The notes below the pieces were generated by a model, which was not told the DNA's origin, ran no database searches, and saw nothing but the letters and a program-made list of their open reading frames with translations. From Aurantimonas sp. 22II-16-19i (GTDB taxonomy: Bacteria > Pseudomonadota > Alphaproteobacteria > Rhizobiales > Rhizobiaceae), in assembly GCF_002088275.1 (NCBI RefSeq), contig NZ_AQQS01000023.1, positions 1 to 64,000 of the forward strand: a stretch of DNA of 64,000 nucleotides. Direction: 5' to 3'. Made by a program: the position numbers and the translations under genes. This document shows, piece after piece, positions 35,651-42,659 of this stretch (within the stretch, counting starts at the first letter, position 1; every line of letters starts with the position of its first letter).

Positions 35651-36439
35651 ATGAGTGGTGGTGATTTCCCGCTGGCGTGCAAAGCGCTCGACCGGCTGGC
35701 CGGCGCGGGGCGCAAGGTGACCTTCTGGTGGCGGGACGACGACGCGCGCCGGGTGACGCCGGAGCTGGAGCGGCTCCTGGATCTGGCGGGCAGGCATGCC
35801 CTGCCGCTGGCCGTCGCCGTCATTCCCGAGGGCGCCGAGCCGGCGCTGGCCGGGCGGATCAGCACCGGGCGCGGCGTATCCGTGCTTCTCCACGGCCATG
35901 CCCACGCCAATCATGCGCCCACCGGCGAGAAGCGCGCCGAATTCGGCGATCATCGCCCCGCGGAGGACATGGCAGGCGAGATCACGGCGGGCCGGGCGAA
36001 GCTGGAAACCCTCTTCGGCGGGCAATTCCGGCCGGTCTTCGTGCCGCCCTGGAACCGTATCGGGCCGATCGCCCGGGCGCTCTTGCCGGGGCTCGGGTTC
36101 GAGGTCGTCTCGGTCTATGGTTCGCCGAAGCCGGCCGCACCCGGCGGGCCGGCGGAGATCAACACCCATCTCGACGTCATGGACTGGCGGGCCATGCAAG
36201 GCCTGACATGCGAGGCTGCGGACGCGCGTCTCGCGCAGCTCCTCGCAAGCCGCGCCGATAGCGCCAGAGGCGACGCGGCGGGGGGCGGCGAGCCGATCGG
36301 GCTCCTGACCCACCATCTCCAGCATGACGAAGCGGCATGGTCGCTGACCGACCGGCTGCTCGCCCTGCTGGCGAATCATCCCGCCGCCGCATGGCCGGAC
36401 CTGCTGCCGTCGGTGCCGGCCGGCGAGCACCTCCCGTAG
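35651..36439 (+). CDS. polysaccharide deacetylase family protein
   Basis: A 262-residue NodB-superfamily protein. The first catalytic strand is TFWWRDDDAR (Asp pair), the metal histidines are in LLHGHAHANHAP, and the FVPPWNRIG motif follows. The C-terminal IGLLTHHLQHDE supplies the last His. It should remove an N- or O-acetyl group from a sugar. No signal peptide is seen, so cytoplasmic action is suggested. It follows the GT4 gene by 16 bases, so both probably act on the same glycan. Confidence 0.82.
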   Translation: MSGGDFPLACKALDRLAGAGRKVTFWWRDDDARRVTPELERLLDLAGRHALPLAVAVIPEGAEPALAGRISTGRGVSVLLHGHAHANHAPTGEKRAEFGDHRPAEDMAGEITAGRAKLETLFGGQFRPVFVPPWNRIGPIARALLPGLGFEVVSVYGSPKPAAPGGPAEINTHLDVMDWRAMQGLTCEAADARLAQLLASRADSARGDAAGGGEPIGLLTHHLQHDEAAWSLTDRLLALLANHPAAAWPDLLPSVPAGEHLP

Positions 36440-36611
36440 AAGCGGAACACGCCGCCCTGGCGGCTATGGTCGCGACGGATCGATCGAAAGTCGTCGCTCG
36501 TCCCGAGGCTGACCCGATCGGTGGACGCCATTGGCTCGGGAAGCTGCGGCAGCGGCGGATGCGGGAACCACGCGCTTTGATTCTCCGGTCGAAGGAGAAT
36601 AAGAGGCGAAA

Positions 36612-37646
36612 ATGTCTCAGCGTGTCCTTCTCACCGGCGCCGCCGGCTTCATCGGCTTCCACACCGCCCGCAAGCTTCTTCGCCGCGGCGACCGCGTCGT
36701 CGGCTTCGACAGCGTCAACGACTATTACGATCCCGGGCTGAAGCGGGCGCGGCTCGCCGAGCTCGCCCGGCTGCGCGAGGCGACCGGCGCCGACTTCCGC
36801 TTCGTCGAGGCCGATCTGGCGGACCGTGCGGCGCTGGACGGCGCCTTTGCCGACGGGCCCTTCGACCGGGTGATCCATCTCGCGGCCCAGGCCGGGGTGC
36901 GTCATTCGCTGACCCATCCTGAGAGCTACGTTTCCAGCAACCTCGTCGGCTTCGCCAACATGCTGGAAGTCTGCCGCCATGCGAAGGTGCCGCATCTGAC
37001 CTTTGCCTCGTCCTCCAGCGTCTACGGCGCCAACCGCAAGGTGCCGTTCTCCGAGCATGACGGGGTCGACCATCCGCTCCAGCTCTATGCCGCGACCAAG
37101 CGCTCCAACGAGCTGATGGCCCATGCCTACAGCCATTTGTTCGATCTTCCGGTGACGGGCCTGCGCTTCTTCACGGTCTATGGCCCCTGGGGCCGCCCGG
37201 ACATGGCCTACTACTCCTTCGCCGAGAGGATCCTCGCCGGCCAGCCGATCGCCCTGTTCAATCACGGCCGCCACAGCCGCGACTTCACCTTCGTCGACGA
37301 CATCGTCGAGGGCGTGGTGCGGGCGAGCGACCGGATCGCGCCGCCCAATGCCGGCTTCGACCCAGCCCTTCCCGACCCCGCGTCGAGCAGCGCCCCGTTC
37401 CGCATCTTCAACATCGGCAACGGACGGCCGGTGGAGCTGAAGCACTATGTCGAGGTGCTGGAGGCGGCGCTCGGCAGGAAGGCGATCATCGAGATGAAGC
37501 CGATGCAGATCGGCGACATCGAGGATACGCTCGCCGACGTCAGCGAGATCGAGGCGGCCCTCGGCTATCGCCCGACCACCACGGTGGAGGAAGGCATCGC
37601 CGCCTTCGTCGACTGGTTCCTCCCCTACAGGCGGCACGCGGGCTGA
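36612..37646 (+). CDS. UDP-glucuronate 4-epimerase-like NAD-dependent epimerase
   Basis: A 344-residue extended SDR. It has GAAGFIG at residues 9-15, the catalytic YxxxK in [13 protein letters not shown], and the UDP-glucuronate epimerase features QAGVRHS and [16 protein letters not shown]. These enzymes (LspL, CapI, GAE) convert UDP-glucuronate to UDP-galacturonate in the cytoplasm. An AAGGAG site lies about 15 bases before the ATG. In rhizobia LspL feeds galacturonate to LPS and exopolysaccharide, which would fit both this cluster and the GT39/83 locus at 10219. UDP-glucose 4-epimerase is less likely. Confidence 0.88.
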   Translation: MSQRVLLTGAAGFIGFHTARKLLRRGDRVVGFDSVNDYYDPGLKRARLAELARLREATGADFRFVEADLADRAALDGAFADGPFDRVIHLAAQAGVRHSLTHPESYVSSNLVGFANMLEVCRHAKVPHLTFASSSSVYGANRKVPFSEHDGVDHPLQLYAATKRSNELMAHAYSHLFDLPVTGLRFFTVYGPWGRPDMAYYSFAERILAGQPIALFNHGRHSRDFTFVDDIVEGVVRASDRIAPPNAGFDPALPDPASSSAPFRIFNIGNGRPVELKHYVEVLEAALGRKAIIEMKPMQIGDIEDTLADVSEIEAALGYRPTTTVEEGIAAFVDWFLPYRRHAG

Positions 37647-37811
37647 AGCCGCCGGGCACGGCGCACCCTCGGGCGCCCGAGGGCCGGCTCCGCCGGGCGG
37701 CGGCCCGATCGCCTTGCCGGACCGGCTCCGTCGCCAGGAACCTGCGCCAGGGAACGTCTCGGCGCCGATCCGACTTTCTCCCCACATCGAACGAACATGG
37801 GAGAAACGGCG

Positions 37812-37991
37812 ATGGCCGATCCGAAGCAGCGACGCGACGACGACATCCACCAGCCCGACATCGTCGGCAACGCCGTCGAGCGTACGGACAATGGTTTCGA
37901 CGGCAAGAAGGACGACGAGCGGCTGATCGGCCGGGACGTGCCGGACGACGAGCAGGACGCCGAAGAGGAAGAGGCAGCGGATCGTCCCTGA
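37812..37991 (+). CDS. small acidic hydrophilic protein, unknown function
   Basis: A 59-residue protein, very rich in Asp, Glu, Arg and Lys, without hydrophobic stretches (MADPKQRRDDDIHQPDIVGN at the start). It looks disordered. GGGAGAAA lies 7-14 bases before the ATG at 37812, which is why this start was preferred over the ATG at 37797. Small proteins of this composition are found in rhizobia, but I cannot assign a family or function. Confidence 0.6.
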   Translation: MADPKQRRDDDIHQPDIVGNAVERTDNGFDGKKDDERLIGRDVPDDEQDAEEEEAADRP

Positions 37992-38122
37992 CGGTCGCCG
38001 TCCGGCAACGGGCGCCGTTGCCGGCGCGAATCAGCGCTTGCTCCGTCTGGTCGGCGGGACGAGGCTCCCCATAACAGCCGTGTGGGCGGCGATCGTTGCC
38101 GCAAGCGCCAAGGGGGCTCGCC

Positions 38123-38569
38123 ATGCTGAAGACCATTCCGCCGCTCGTCACGCCCGAGCTCCTGCAGATCCTGGCGGCGATGGGCCACGGGGATGAGCTG
38201 GTCCTCGTCGACCGCAACTTCCCCGCCGCCTCGGTCGCGGCCGAAACCGTCACCGGCGTCCTCGTGCAGCTGTCAGGCGTCGGCACCAACGAAGCTGCGA
38301 CGGCGATCCTGTCGCTGCTGCCGCTGGACAGCTTCGTCGAGGCCCCGCTGCGCTACATGGCGCCGGAAGGCGAGCCCGAGGCCGATTTCGAGGTCCATCG
38401 GGACATGCAGGCGATCGCCGACGCCGCCGAGGGCCGGGCCGTGGTCATGGAGGCGGTCGAGCGCTTCGACTTCTACGAGGAGGCGAAGGGCGCCCATGCG
38501 GTCGTGCGCACCGGCGAATCGCGGCCCTATGGCTGCTTCATCTTCAAGAAGGGCGTCATCTTCGACTGA
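38123..38569 (+). CDS. RbsD/FucU-family sugar mutarotase
   Basis: A 148-residue protein with the family signature GHGDELVLVDRNFPAAS, which includes the catalytic His and Asp, and a C-terminal ESRPYGCFIFKKGVI strand. RbsD and FucU proteins interconvert anomers of ribose or fucose; the residues seen fit FucU slightly better, but a choice is not safe. AGGGGG lies about 8 bases before the ATG. No sugar-transport or catabolic genes are nearby, so it stands alone. Confidence 0.88.
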   Translation: MLKTIPPLVTPELLQILAAMGHGDELVLVDRNFPAASVAAETVTGVLVQLSGVGTNEAATAILSLLPLDSFVEAPLRYMAPEGEPEADFEVHRDMQAIADAAEGRAVVMEAVERFDFYEEAKGAHAVVRTGESRPYGCFIFKKGVIFD

Positions 38570-39044
38570 GCGGTCGGGGTGCGAGCAGCCGGCGAATCGG
38601 ACGGCAGGCGCGGGAGCCGAACGGTCGAGGCGCCTCCACGGTCGAACCGTATCCAAGGCGGCGCCGGCTCGCGCCGCGAGTGGCATCACCCGCCGCAACG
38701 CGGCGACGGATCATTGTTCCGAAGAAGGGAAGGCGTCGAATGGTGGGCGTGACAGGGATTGAACCTGTGACCCCTTCGATGTCAACGAAGTGCTCTCCCG
38801 CTGAGCTACACGCCCATCCGACGGAGCGGCATAGATCACATGACCGCGCGATCCGTCAACAGGGAAAAACCGGCTTTCGCGAAACAAATGCGACAGCGGC
38901 GGATGCGGGGTTTTCGGCGGCTGAAACGGGCCTGCCGCGGGCCCTTCGCAGGACTTTTGCGGGCAGGGGGCGAGATGGCGCCATCCCGGGCCTGTGGCGC
39001 CGAGGCCGCCTGATTCGGGCGGCCGCGGCTATCTGGGGGCCGCC
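38570..39044. other. intergenic region around tRNA-Val
   Basis: About 475 bases holding only the tRNA-Val gene (38741-38815, minus). A weak 7-bp hairpin at 39018-39044 lies just after the cpdR stop but has no T-run. Nothing else is recognisable. Confidence 0.5.
38741..38815 (-). tRNA. tRNA-Val (GAC)
   Basis: Seventy-five bases with a full cloverleaf: 7-bp acceptor stem (GGGCGTG/CACGCCC), D-arm with GCTC/GAGC, anticodon arm CTTCG-TTGACAT-CGAAG with anticodon GAC, T-arm ACAGG-TTCAATC-CCTGT, and CCA encoded at the 3' end. It reads valine GUC/GUU codons. Confidence 0.97.
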
Positions 39045-39410
39045 TCAGGCGGCGTCTTCGAGGATCTTGCCGACTTCGTCGACCAGCTCGCGCAGGTGGA
39101 ACGGCTTCGACAGGATCTTGGCGTTCTTCGGCGCCTTCGAATCGGGGTTGAGGGCGACCGCGGCAAAGCCGGTGATGAACATCACCTTCAGGTCCGGATC
39201 GAGCTCCGTGGCGCGGCGGGCCAGTTCGATCCCGTCCATTTCCGGCATGACGATGTCGGTCAGGAGCAGCGAGAACGGCTCCTCGCGCAGCCGCTCATAG
39301 GCACTTCCGCCATTGTCGAACGCGACCACCTCATAGCCGGCGCGCTCCAGCGCCTTCGCCAGAAAGCGGCGCATGTCGTTGTCGTCTTCAGCAAGCAGTA
39401 TCTTCGACAT
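39045..39410 (-). CDS. cpdR: CpdR-type response regulator
   Basis: A 121-residue stand-alone receiver domain. The acidic pair is D9-D10, the phosphoacceptor D52 is in TDIVMPEMDG, and the conserved K102 is in SKPFHLREL. CpdR, when unphosphorylated, localises ClpXP and promotes degradation of cell-cycle proteins such as CtrA; phosphorylation through the CckA-ChpT relay blocks this. The length and the GFAAVALNPDSKAP stretch fit CpdR. It is divergent from the formylglutamate amidohydrolase gene. The ATG at 39410 is preferred to an upstream TTG. Confidence 0.9.
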   Translation of the reverse strand: MSKILLAEDDNDMRRFLAKALERAGYEVVAFDNGGSAYERLREEPFSLLLTDIVMPEMDGIELARRATELDPDLKVMFITGFAAVALNPDSKAPKNAKILSKPFHLRELVDEVGKILEDAA

Positions 39411-39550
39411 TCCCAAAACCCGAATCCGACCGGTGTGTCCGGCTCGTTCATCACCCTATTCTTACACGAATTTCATACCAGAGAGGTCCAATATTTTCTA
39501 AAAGGAATTGGCGAAATGGCGGCTTCGGCCCTAGTTTTCCGGTACGAACT

Positions 39551-40468
39551 TTGAATGAGGGACGATTGAGGGACATTCCGACACTCAAGACCAGTGATGG
39601 CCTGGTGCCGGCTTTCGAAATCGTCGAGCCGTCCGAACCGGCAATCCCCTTTGTCTTCTGCTCGCCCCACAGCGGCCGCGACTATCCCAGCGACCTGATG
39701 GCCGCAACGAGGCTCGGCCGCGAGGCCATCCGCCGGTCCGAAGACGTCTTCGTCGACGAACTCTTCGATTTTGCGCCGGAATTCGGCGCTCCGTTGATCC
39801 GAGCGCGGTTTCCAAGGGCCTATCTCGACGTCAATCGCGAGCCGTTCGAGCTCGATCCGAAGATGTTCAGCGACGCCCTGCCGGGCTTCGTCAACTCCGC
39901 CTCGCTGCGAGTGGCGGGGGGGCTCGGCACCGTGCCGCGGATCGTCGCGGAGAACGAGGAGATCTATCGGGGGATGCTGCCCGTGGCCGCGGCCCTGCGG
40001 CGGATCGACGCGATCTACCGTCCGTTCCACCACTCGCTCGACGAACTCCTCACGCGCACCCGGGACCGGTTCGGTTTCGCGATCCTGATCGACTGCCATT
40101 CGATGCCGTCGAGCGTCCGGGCGCTGCCCGGCGGCCGGCGGCCCGACATCGTGATCGGCGACCGCTACGGTACCAGCGCCTCGGGCCGGCTGGTTGCCAT
40201 GGCGAGCGCGCATCTGTCGAGCTTTGGCTTCGACGTCGCCCGCAACAAGCCCTATGCCGGCGGCTACATCACCGAGCATTACGGGCGCCCGGCCGAAGGC
40301 TTTCATGCGATCCAGGTCGAGATCAATCGCGGGCTCTATGCGGATGAGCGCACCTTCCGCCCCCATCACGGCTTTCCGCGCCTGAAGGAGCAGTTGCAGA
40401 CCTTCGTCGAGCGCTTTGCCGCCGATGTCGCGGCGCAATATGGCGCCCGCCCGGCCGCCGCGGAATAG
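39551..40468 (+). CDS. N-formylglutamate amidohydrolase family protein
   Basis: A 305-residue protein with FCSPHSGRDYP, the metal-binding FAILIDCHSMPSS, and late IQVEINRGLYADE, all typical of the FGase family. These zinc enzymes hydrolyse N-formylglutamate, the last step of one histidine degradation route, although stand-alone rhizobial members may have other substrates. No other hut genes are near. No ATG fits; TTG at 39551 or at 39566 (preceded by GAGGGA) is the likely start. The gene order cpdR, FGase, sRNA, hisN matches what I recall from Sinorhizobium. Confidence 0.85.
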   Translation: MNEGRLRDIPTLKTSDGLVPAFEIVEPSEPAIPFVFCSPHSGRDYPSDLMAATRLGREAIRRSEDVFVDELFDFAPEFGAPLIRARFPRAYLDVNREPFELDPKMFSDALPGFVNSASLRVAGGLGTVPRIVAENEEIYRGMLPVAAALRRIDAIYRPFHHSLDELLTRTRDRFGFAILIDCHSMPSSVRALPGGRRPDIVIGDRYGTSASGRLVAMASAHLSSFGFDVARNKPYAGGYITEHYGRPAEGFHAIQVEINRGLYADERTFRPHHGFPRLKEQLQTFVERFAADVAAQYGARPAAAE

Positions 40469-40522
40469 AGGCCGGTCCCGAGACCACCCGGATCGTGGCA
40501 TCTGCAACGGATTGCGCCGGGC

Positions 40523-40555
40523 AAAAAAAACCGCACTGCGTTGAAGCAGCGCGGT
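40523..40555 (-). terminator. rho-independent terminator of the sRNA
   Basis: On the minus strand ACCGCGCTGC pairs with GCAGTGCGGT (one G-U) around a 6-base loop, followed by eight T's. Confidence 0.88.
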
Positions 40556-40605
40556 CTGAAGTCTAGGGAGGAAACGCCCATAAGGGCAACGGCACGGATG
40601 CCGCA
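40523..40605 (-). ncRNA. mmgR: MmgR/alpha-r8-family small regulatory RNA
   Basis: A predicted ~83-base minus-strand transcript between two plus-strand genes. It starts about 7 bases after a sigma70-like promoter. It folds into one or two 5' hairpins (CGGCA/TGCCG and GCCC/GGGC), then an unpaired decamer UUUCCUCCCU (40574-40565), then a terminator with a 10-bp stem and eight U's. From memory, this decamer between two stem-loops defines the alpha-r8 (MmgR) sRNAs of rhizobia. S. meliloti mmgR also lies between a formylglutamate amidohydrolase-type gene and hisN; there it limits polyhydroxybutyrate storage. The CCUCCC run can pair with ribosome binding sites. No protein frame fits. Confidence 0.82.
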
Positions 40606-40611
40606 ACGCAA

Positions 40612-40640
40612 AAGCTATGTTGCGCTGCCAAATGTGTCAA
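40612..40640 (-). promoter_or_regulatory. sigma70-type promoter of the sRNA
   Basis: TTGACA (40640-40635, minus) is a perfect -35. After a 17-base spacer comes TAGCTT (40617-40612) as a weaker -10. Predicted start is near 40605. Confidence 0.65.
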
Positions 40641-40739
40641 CAGCCTTGACCAATCTGCCGCGTCCGAATCATCACATTGTGGTGAGAACTTTCCGCATTC
40701 ATCGTGCCGTCGCCCCAGCAAGGCAGAAAAGCAGGACCC

Positions 40740-41531
40740 ATGAGCGAGCCCGACGCGAATTTTCTTCTGATGCTGGCAGACGCCGCCGATCGCGAGACGC
40801 TGCCGCGGTTCCGCAGCGGCGGCGGCGTCGACAACAAGCTCGGGCCGGGCGCCTTCGATCCGGTGACGGAGGCAGACCGGGCCGCCGAGACGGCGATCAG
40901 GGCACTGATCACGGATCGTTTTCCGGACCACGGCATCCTCGGCGAGGAATTCGGCACGGTGGCCGGTCGCGGCGACGGCGAAGGCCGGCAATGGGTCATC
41001 GACCCGATCGACGGCACGCGGGCCTTCATCACCGGGATTCCCGTCTGGGGGACGCTGATCGGCCACTATGTCGCCGGCCGCGGCCGGCTCGGCATCATGT
41101 CCCAGCCCTTCACCGGCGAGCGCTTCTATGCCGACGGCACCGGCGCGTTCCTCAAGCGCGGCGACGGCGAGGCGCGGCCGCTCCTCACCCGCAAGGTGGC
41201 GCAATTGCGCGACGCGGCGCTGTTCACCACCTCGCCCCGGCTGTTTTCCGTCGATCTCCTCGGCGGTTTCGAGGCGCTCGAGCGAACCGTACGCCTCACC
41301 CGCTTCGGCACCGATTGCTATGCCTTCGCGATGCTGGCCGCCGGCCATGTCGACCTGGTCGTCGAGAGCGGCCTGAAGCCCTACGACATCGCCGCGCTGA
41401 TCCCGCTGATCGAGCAGGCCGGCGGCCTGGTCACGACCCTTGCCGGCGGGCGGGCGGAACAGGGCGGCGACGTGATCGCGGCGGCAACGCCCGAACTGCA
41501 CGCGGCGGCCGTGGCGATGCTGGCGGGCTGA
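40740..41531 (+). CDS. hisN: histidinol-phosphatase, inositol monophosphatase type
   Basis: A 263-residue IMPase-superfamily phosphatase. The metal motifs are FDPVTEADRAAE, GILGEEFG, WVIDPIDGTRAFI and the C-terminal GLKPYDIAAL. HisN converts L-histidinol phosphate to L-histidinol in histidine synthesis; the DGTRAFITGIPVWGTLI sequence fits HisN better than inositol monophosphatases. AGGA lies 7 bases before the ATG at 40740. It is convergent with the alpha/beta hydrolase gene, with only 7 bases between stops. Confidence 0.87.
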   Translation: MSEPDANFLLMLADAADRETLPRFRSGGGVDNKLGPGAFDPVTEADRAAETAIRALITDRFPDHGILGEEFGTVAGRGDGEGRQWVIDPIDGTRAFITGIPVWGTLIGHYVAGRGRLGIMSQPFTGERFYADGTGAFLKRGDGEARPLLTRKVAQLRDAALFTTSPRLFSVDLLGGFEALERTVRLTRFGTDCYAFAMLAAGHVDLVVESGLKPYDIAALIPLIEQAGGLVTTLAGGRAEQGGDVIAAATPELHAAAVAMLAG

Positions 41532-41538
41532 TGCCCCT

Positions 41539-42510
41539 CTACTGCGCCGCCAGCGCCGCCTGGCCGCCGACATAGGCGTCGAAGATCTCCAGCGCCTCTT
41601 CGCGAAAGCGGTCCGCCTCCTGCAGCAGTTCGTGGCGGGCCAGCGGGATCGTCAGGCTCGACCCGCAGCGCATGCGGAAGGCGAGGCGCTCGGCAGCCGC
41701 CGATGAGACGACCTGGTCGGCGCCGGCGATGACGACGAGCGTCGGAACCGACAGCGCCGCAATCTCGGCCGAGCTTTCCAGCCGCCGCATCGCCCGGGTG
41801 GTCGCCGCGAGCCAGGCGACGGTGGGGCTGCCGACGAAGAGGTCGGGCGCTGTTTCCGCGAGTTCCCGGTTGCGCCGGAAACGCCGCGGATCGGAGGTGA
41901 GCGGGTTGTCCGCCGGATTGGGGATCCGGCTCGGGATCGAGCGGCGGACCGGCCTTGTGCCGAGGCCGAGCCAGCGCGCCGCCGCCGACAGACGCCCGAG
42001 GGTCGCGACCGAAGGAACGCTGGACGCAAAGCCCACCAGCGGTGCCAGAAGCACCATGCGATCGATGGTGTTGGCCAGCCGCGAGGCGGCGTGGAGCGCG
42101 ATCAGCCCGCCCATGGAATGGGCGAGGATGGTGTAGGGCGGCTGGCAGTCGGGCAGCACGATCTCCTGGATCACGCATTCGAGGTCGACCAGATATTGGC
42201 CGAAATGCTTCACATGGCCGAGCCGCGACCGGCGCAGCAGGCGGTCCGAGCCGCCCTGGCCGCGCCAGTCGAAGGTGACGACCGAAAAGCCCCGCTCGTT
42301 GAGGTCGGCGATCGTCTCGAAATACTTCTCGATCGTCTCGTTGCGGCCCTGCAGAAGAATCACGGTACCGCGCGAGGCGCCCGAGACCCTGGCGAGCGCA
42401 TGACGCAGCCGTCGCCCGTCGGAGGTCACCAGCGTGCCGCAGGTGAGCCTGCGGGGCGCGGGGTTGCCGGGCACCTCGACAAAGCTCGTCTGGTCTTCGT
42501 TGTCGCTCAC
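41539..42510 (-). CDS. alpha/beta hydrolase (serine aminopeptidase S33/PldB-like)
   Basis: A 323-residue alpha/beta hydrolase. The nucleophile elbow is LAHSMGGLIALHA, the oxyanion region is VILLQGRNETIEKYFE, the Asp is in VIAGADQVVSS, and the His is in PLARHELLQE. It resembles PldB-type lysophospholipases and monoacylglycerol lipases. No signal peptide is seen. The substrate cannot be told. Just upstream lies a strong hairpin at 42521-42571. Confidence 0.87.
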   Translation of the reverse strand: MSDNEDQTSFVEVPGNPAPRRLTCGTLVTSDGRRLRHALARVSGASRGTVILLQGRNETIEKYFETIADLNERGFSVVTFDWRGQGGSDRLLRRSRLGHVKHFGQYLVDLECVIQEIVLPDCQPPYTILAHSMGGLIALHAASRLANTIDRMVLLAPLVGFASSVPSVATLGRLSAAARWLGLGTRPVRRSIPSRIPNPADNPLTSDPRRFRRNRELAETAPDLFVGSPTVAWLAATTRAMRRLESSAEIAALSVPTLVVIAGADQVVSSAAAERLAFRMRCGSSLTIPLARHELLQEADRFREEALEIFDAYVGGQAALAAQ

Positions 42511-42520
42511 TGGTGCACCT

Positions 42521-42571
42521 TCGGGTTGGCGGGTGCGGAGCGATCAAATGGCGTAGCATCCGCCAACCCGA
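42521..42571. repeat. strong 12-16 bp hairpin upstream of the IS110 element
   Basis: TCGGGTTGGCGG at 42521-42532 pairs perfectly with 42560-42571, and four further pairs (one G-U) extend the stem to 16. It lies 10 bases upstream of the hydrolase start codon and ~90 bases left of the presumed IS end. It could be an operator or structured leader, or part of the IS left end. Confidence 0.55.
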
Positions 42572-42659
42572 GCATCTGCCGTGACGGCCCGTGTCGCTTG
42601 CCGCTCGACGGCCCCGATGAGACCCGCCGCACGGCAGGTGCCGGGAGACCGGGACGGAC

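Noticed and set aside
40637-41032. Minus-strand peptide frame overlapping the sRNA promoter and hisN.
   Set aside because: It is antisense to hisN, and its stop lies upstream of the sRNA body; the promoter and terminator fit a non-coding RNA better.
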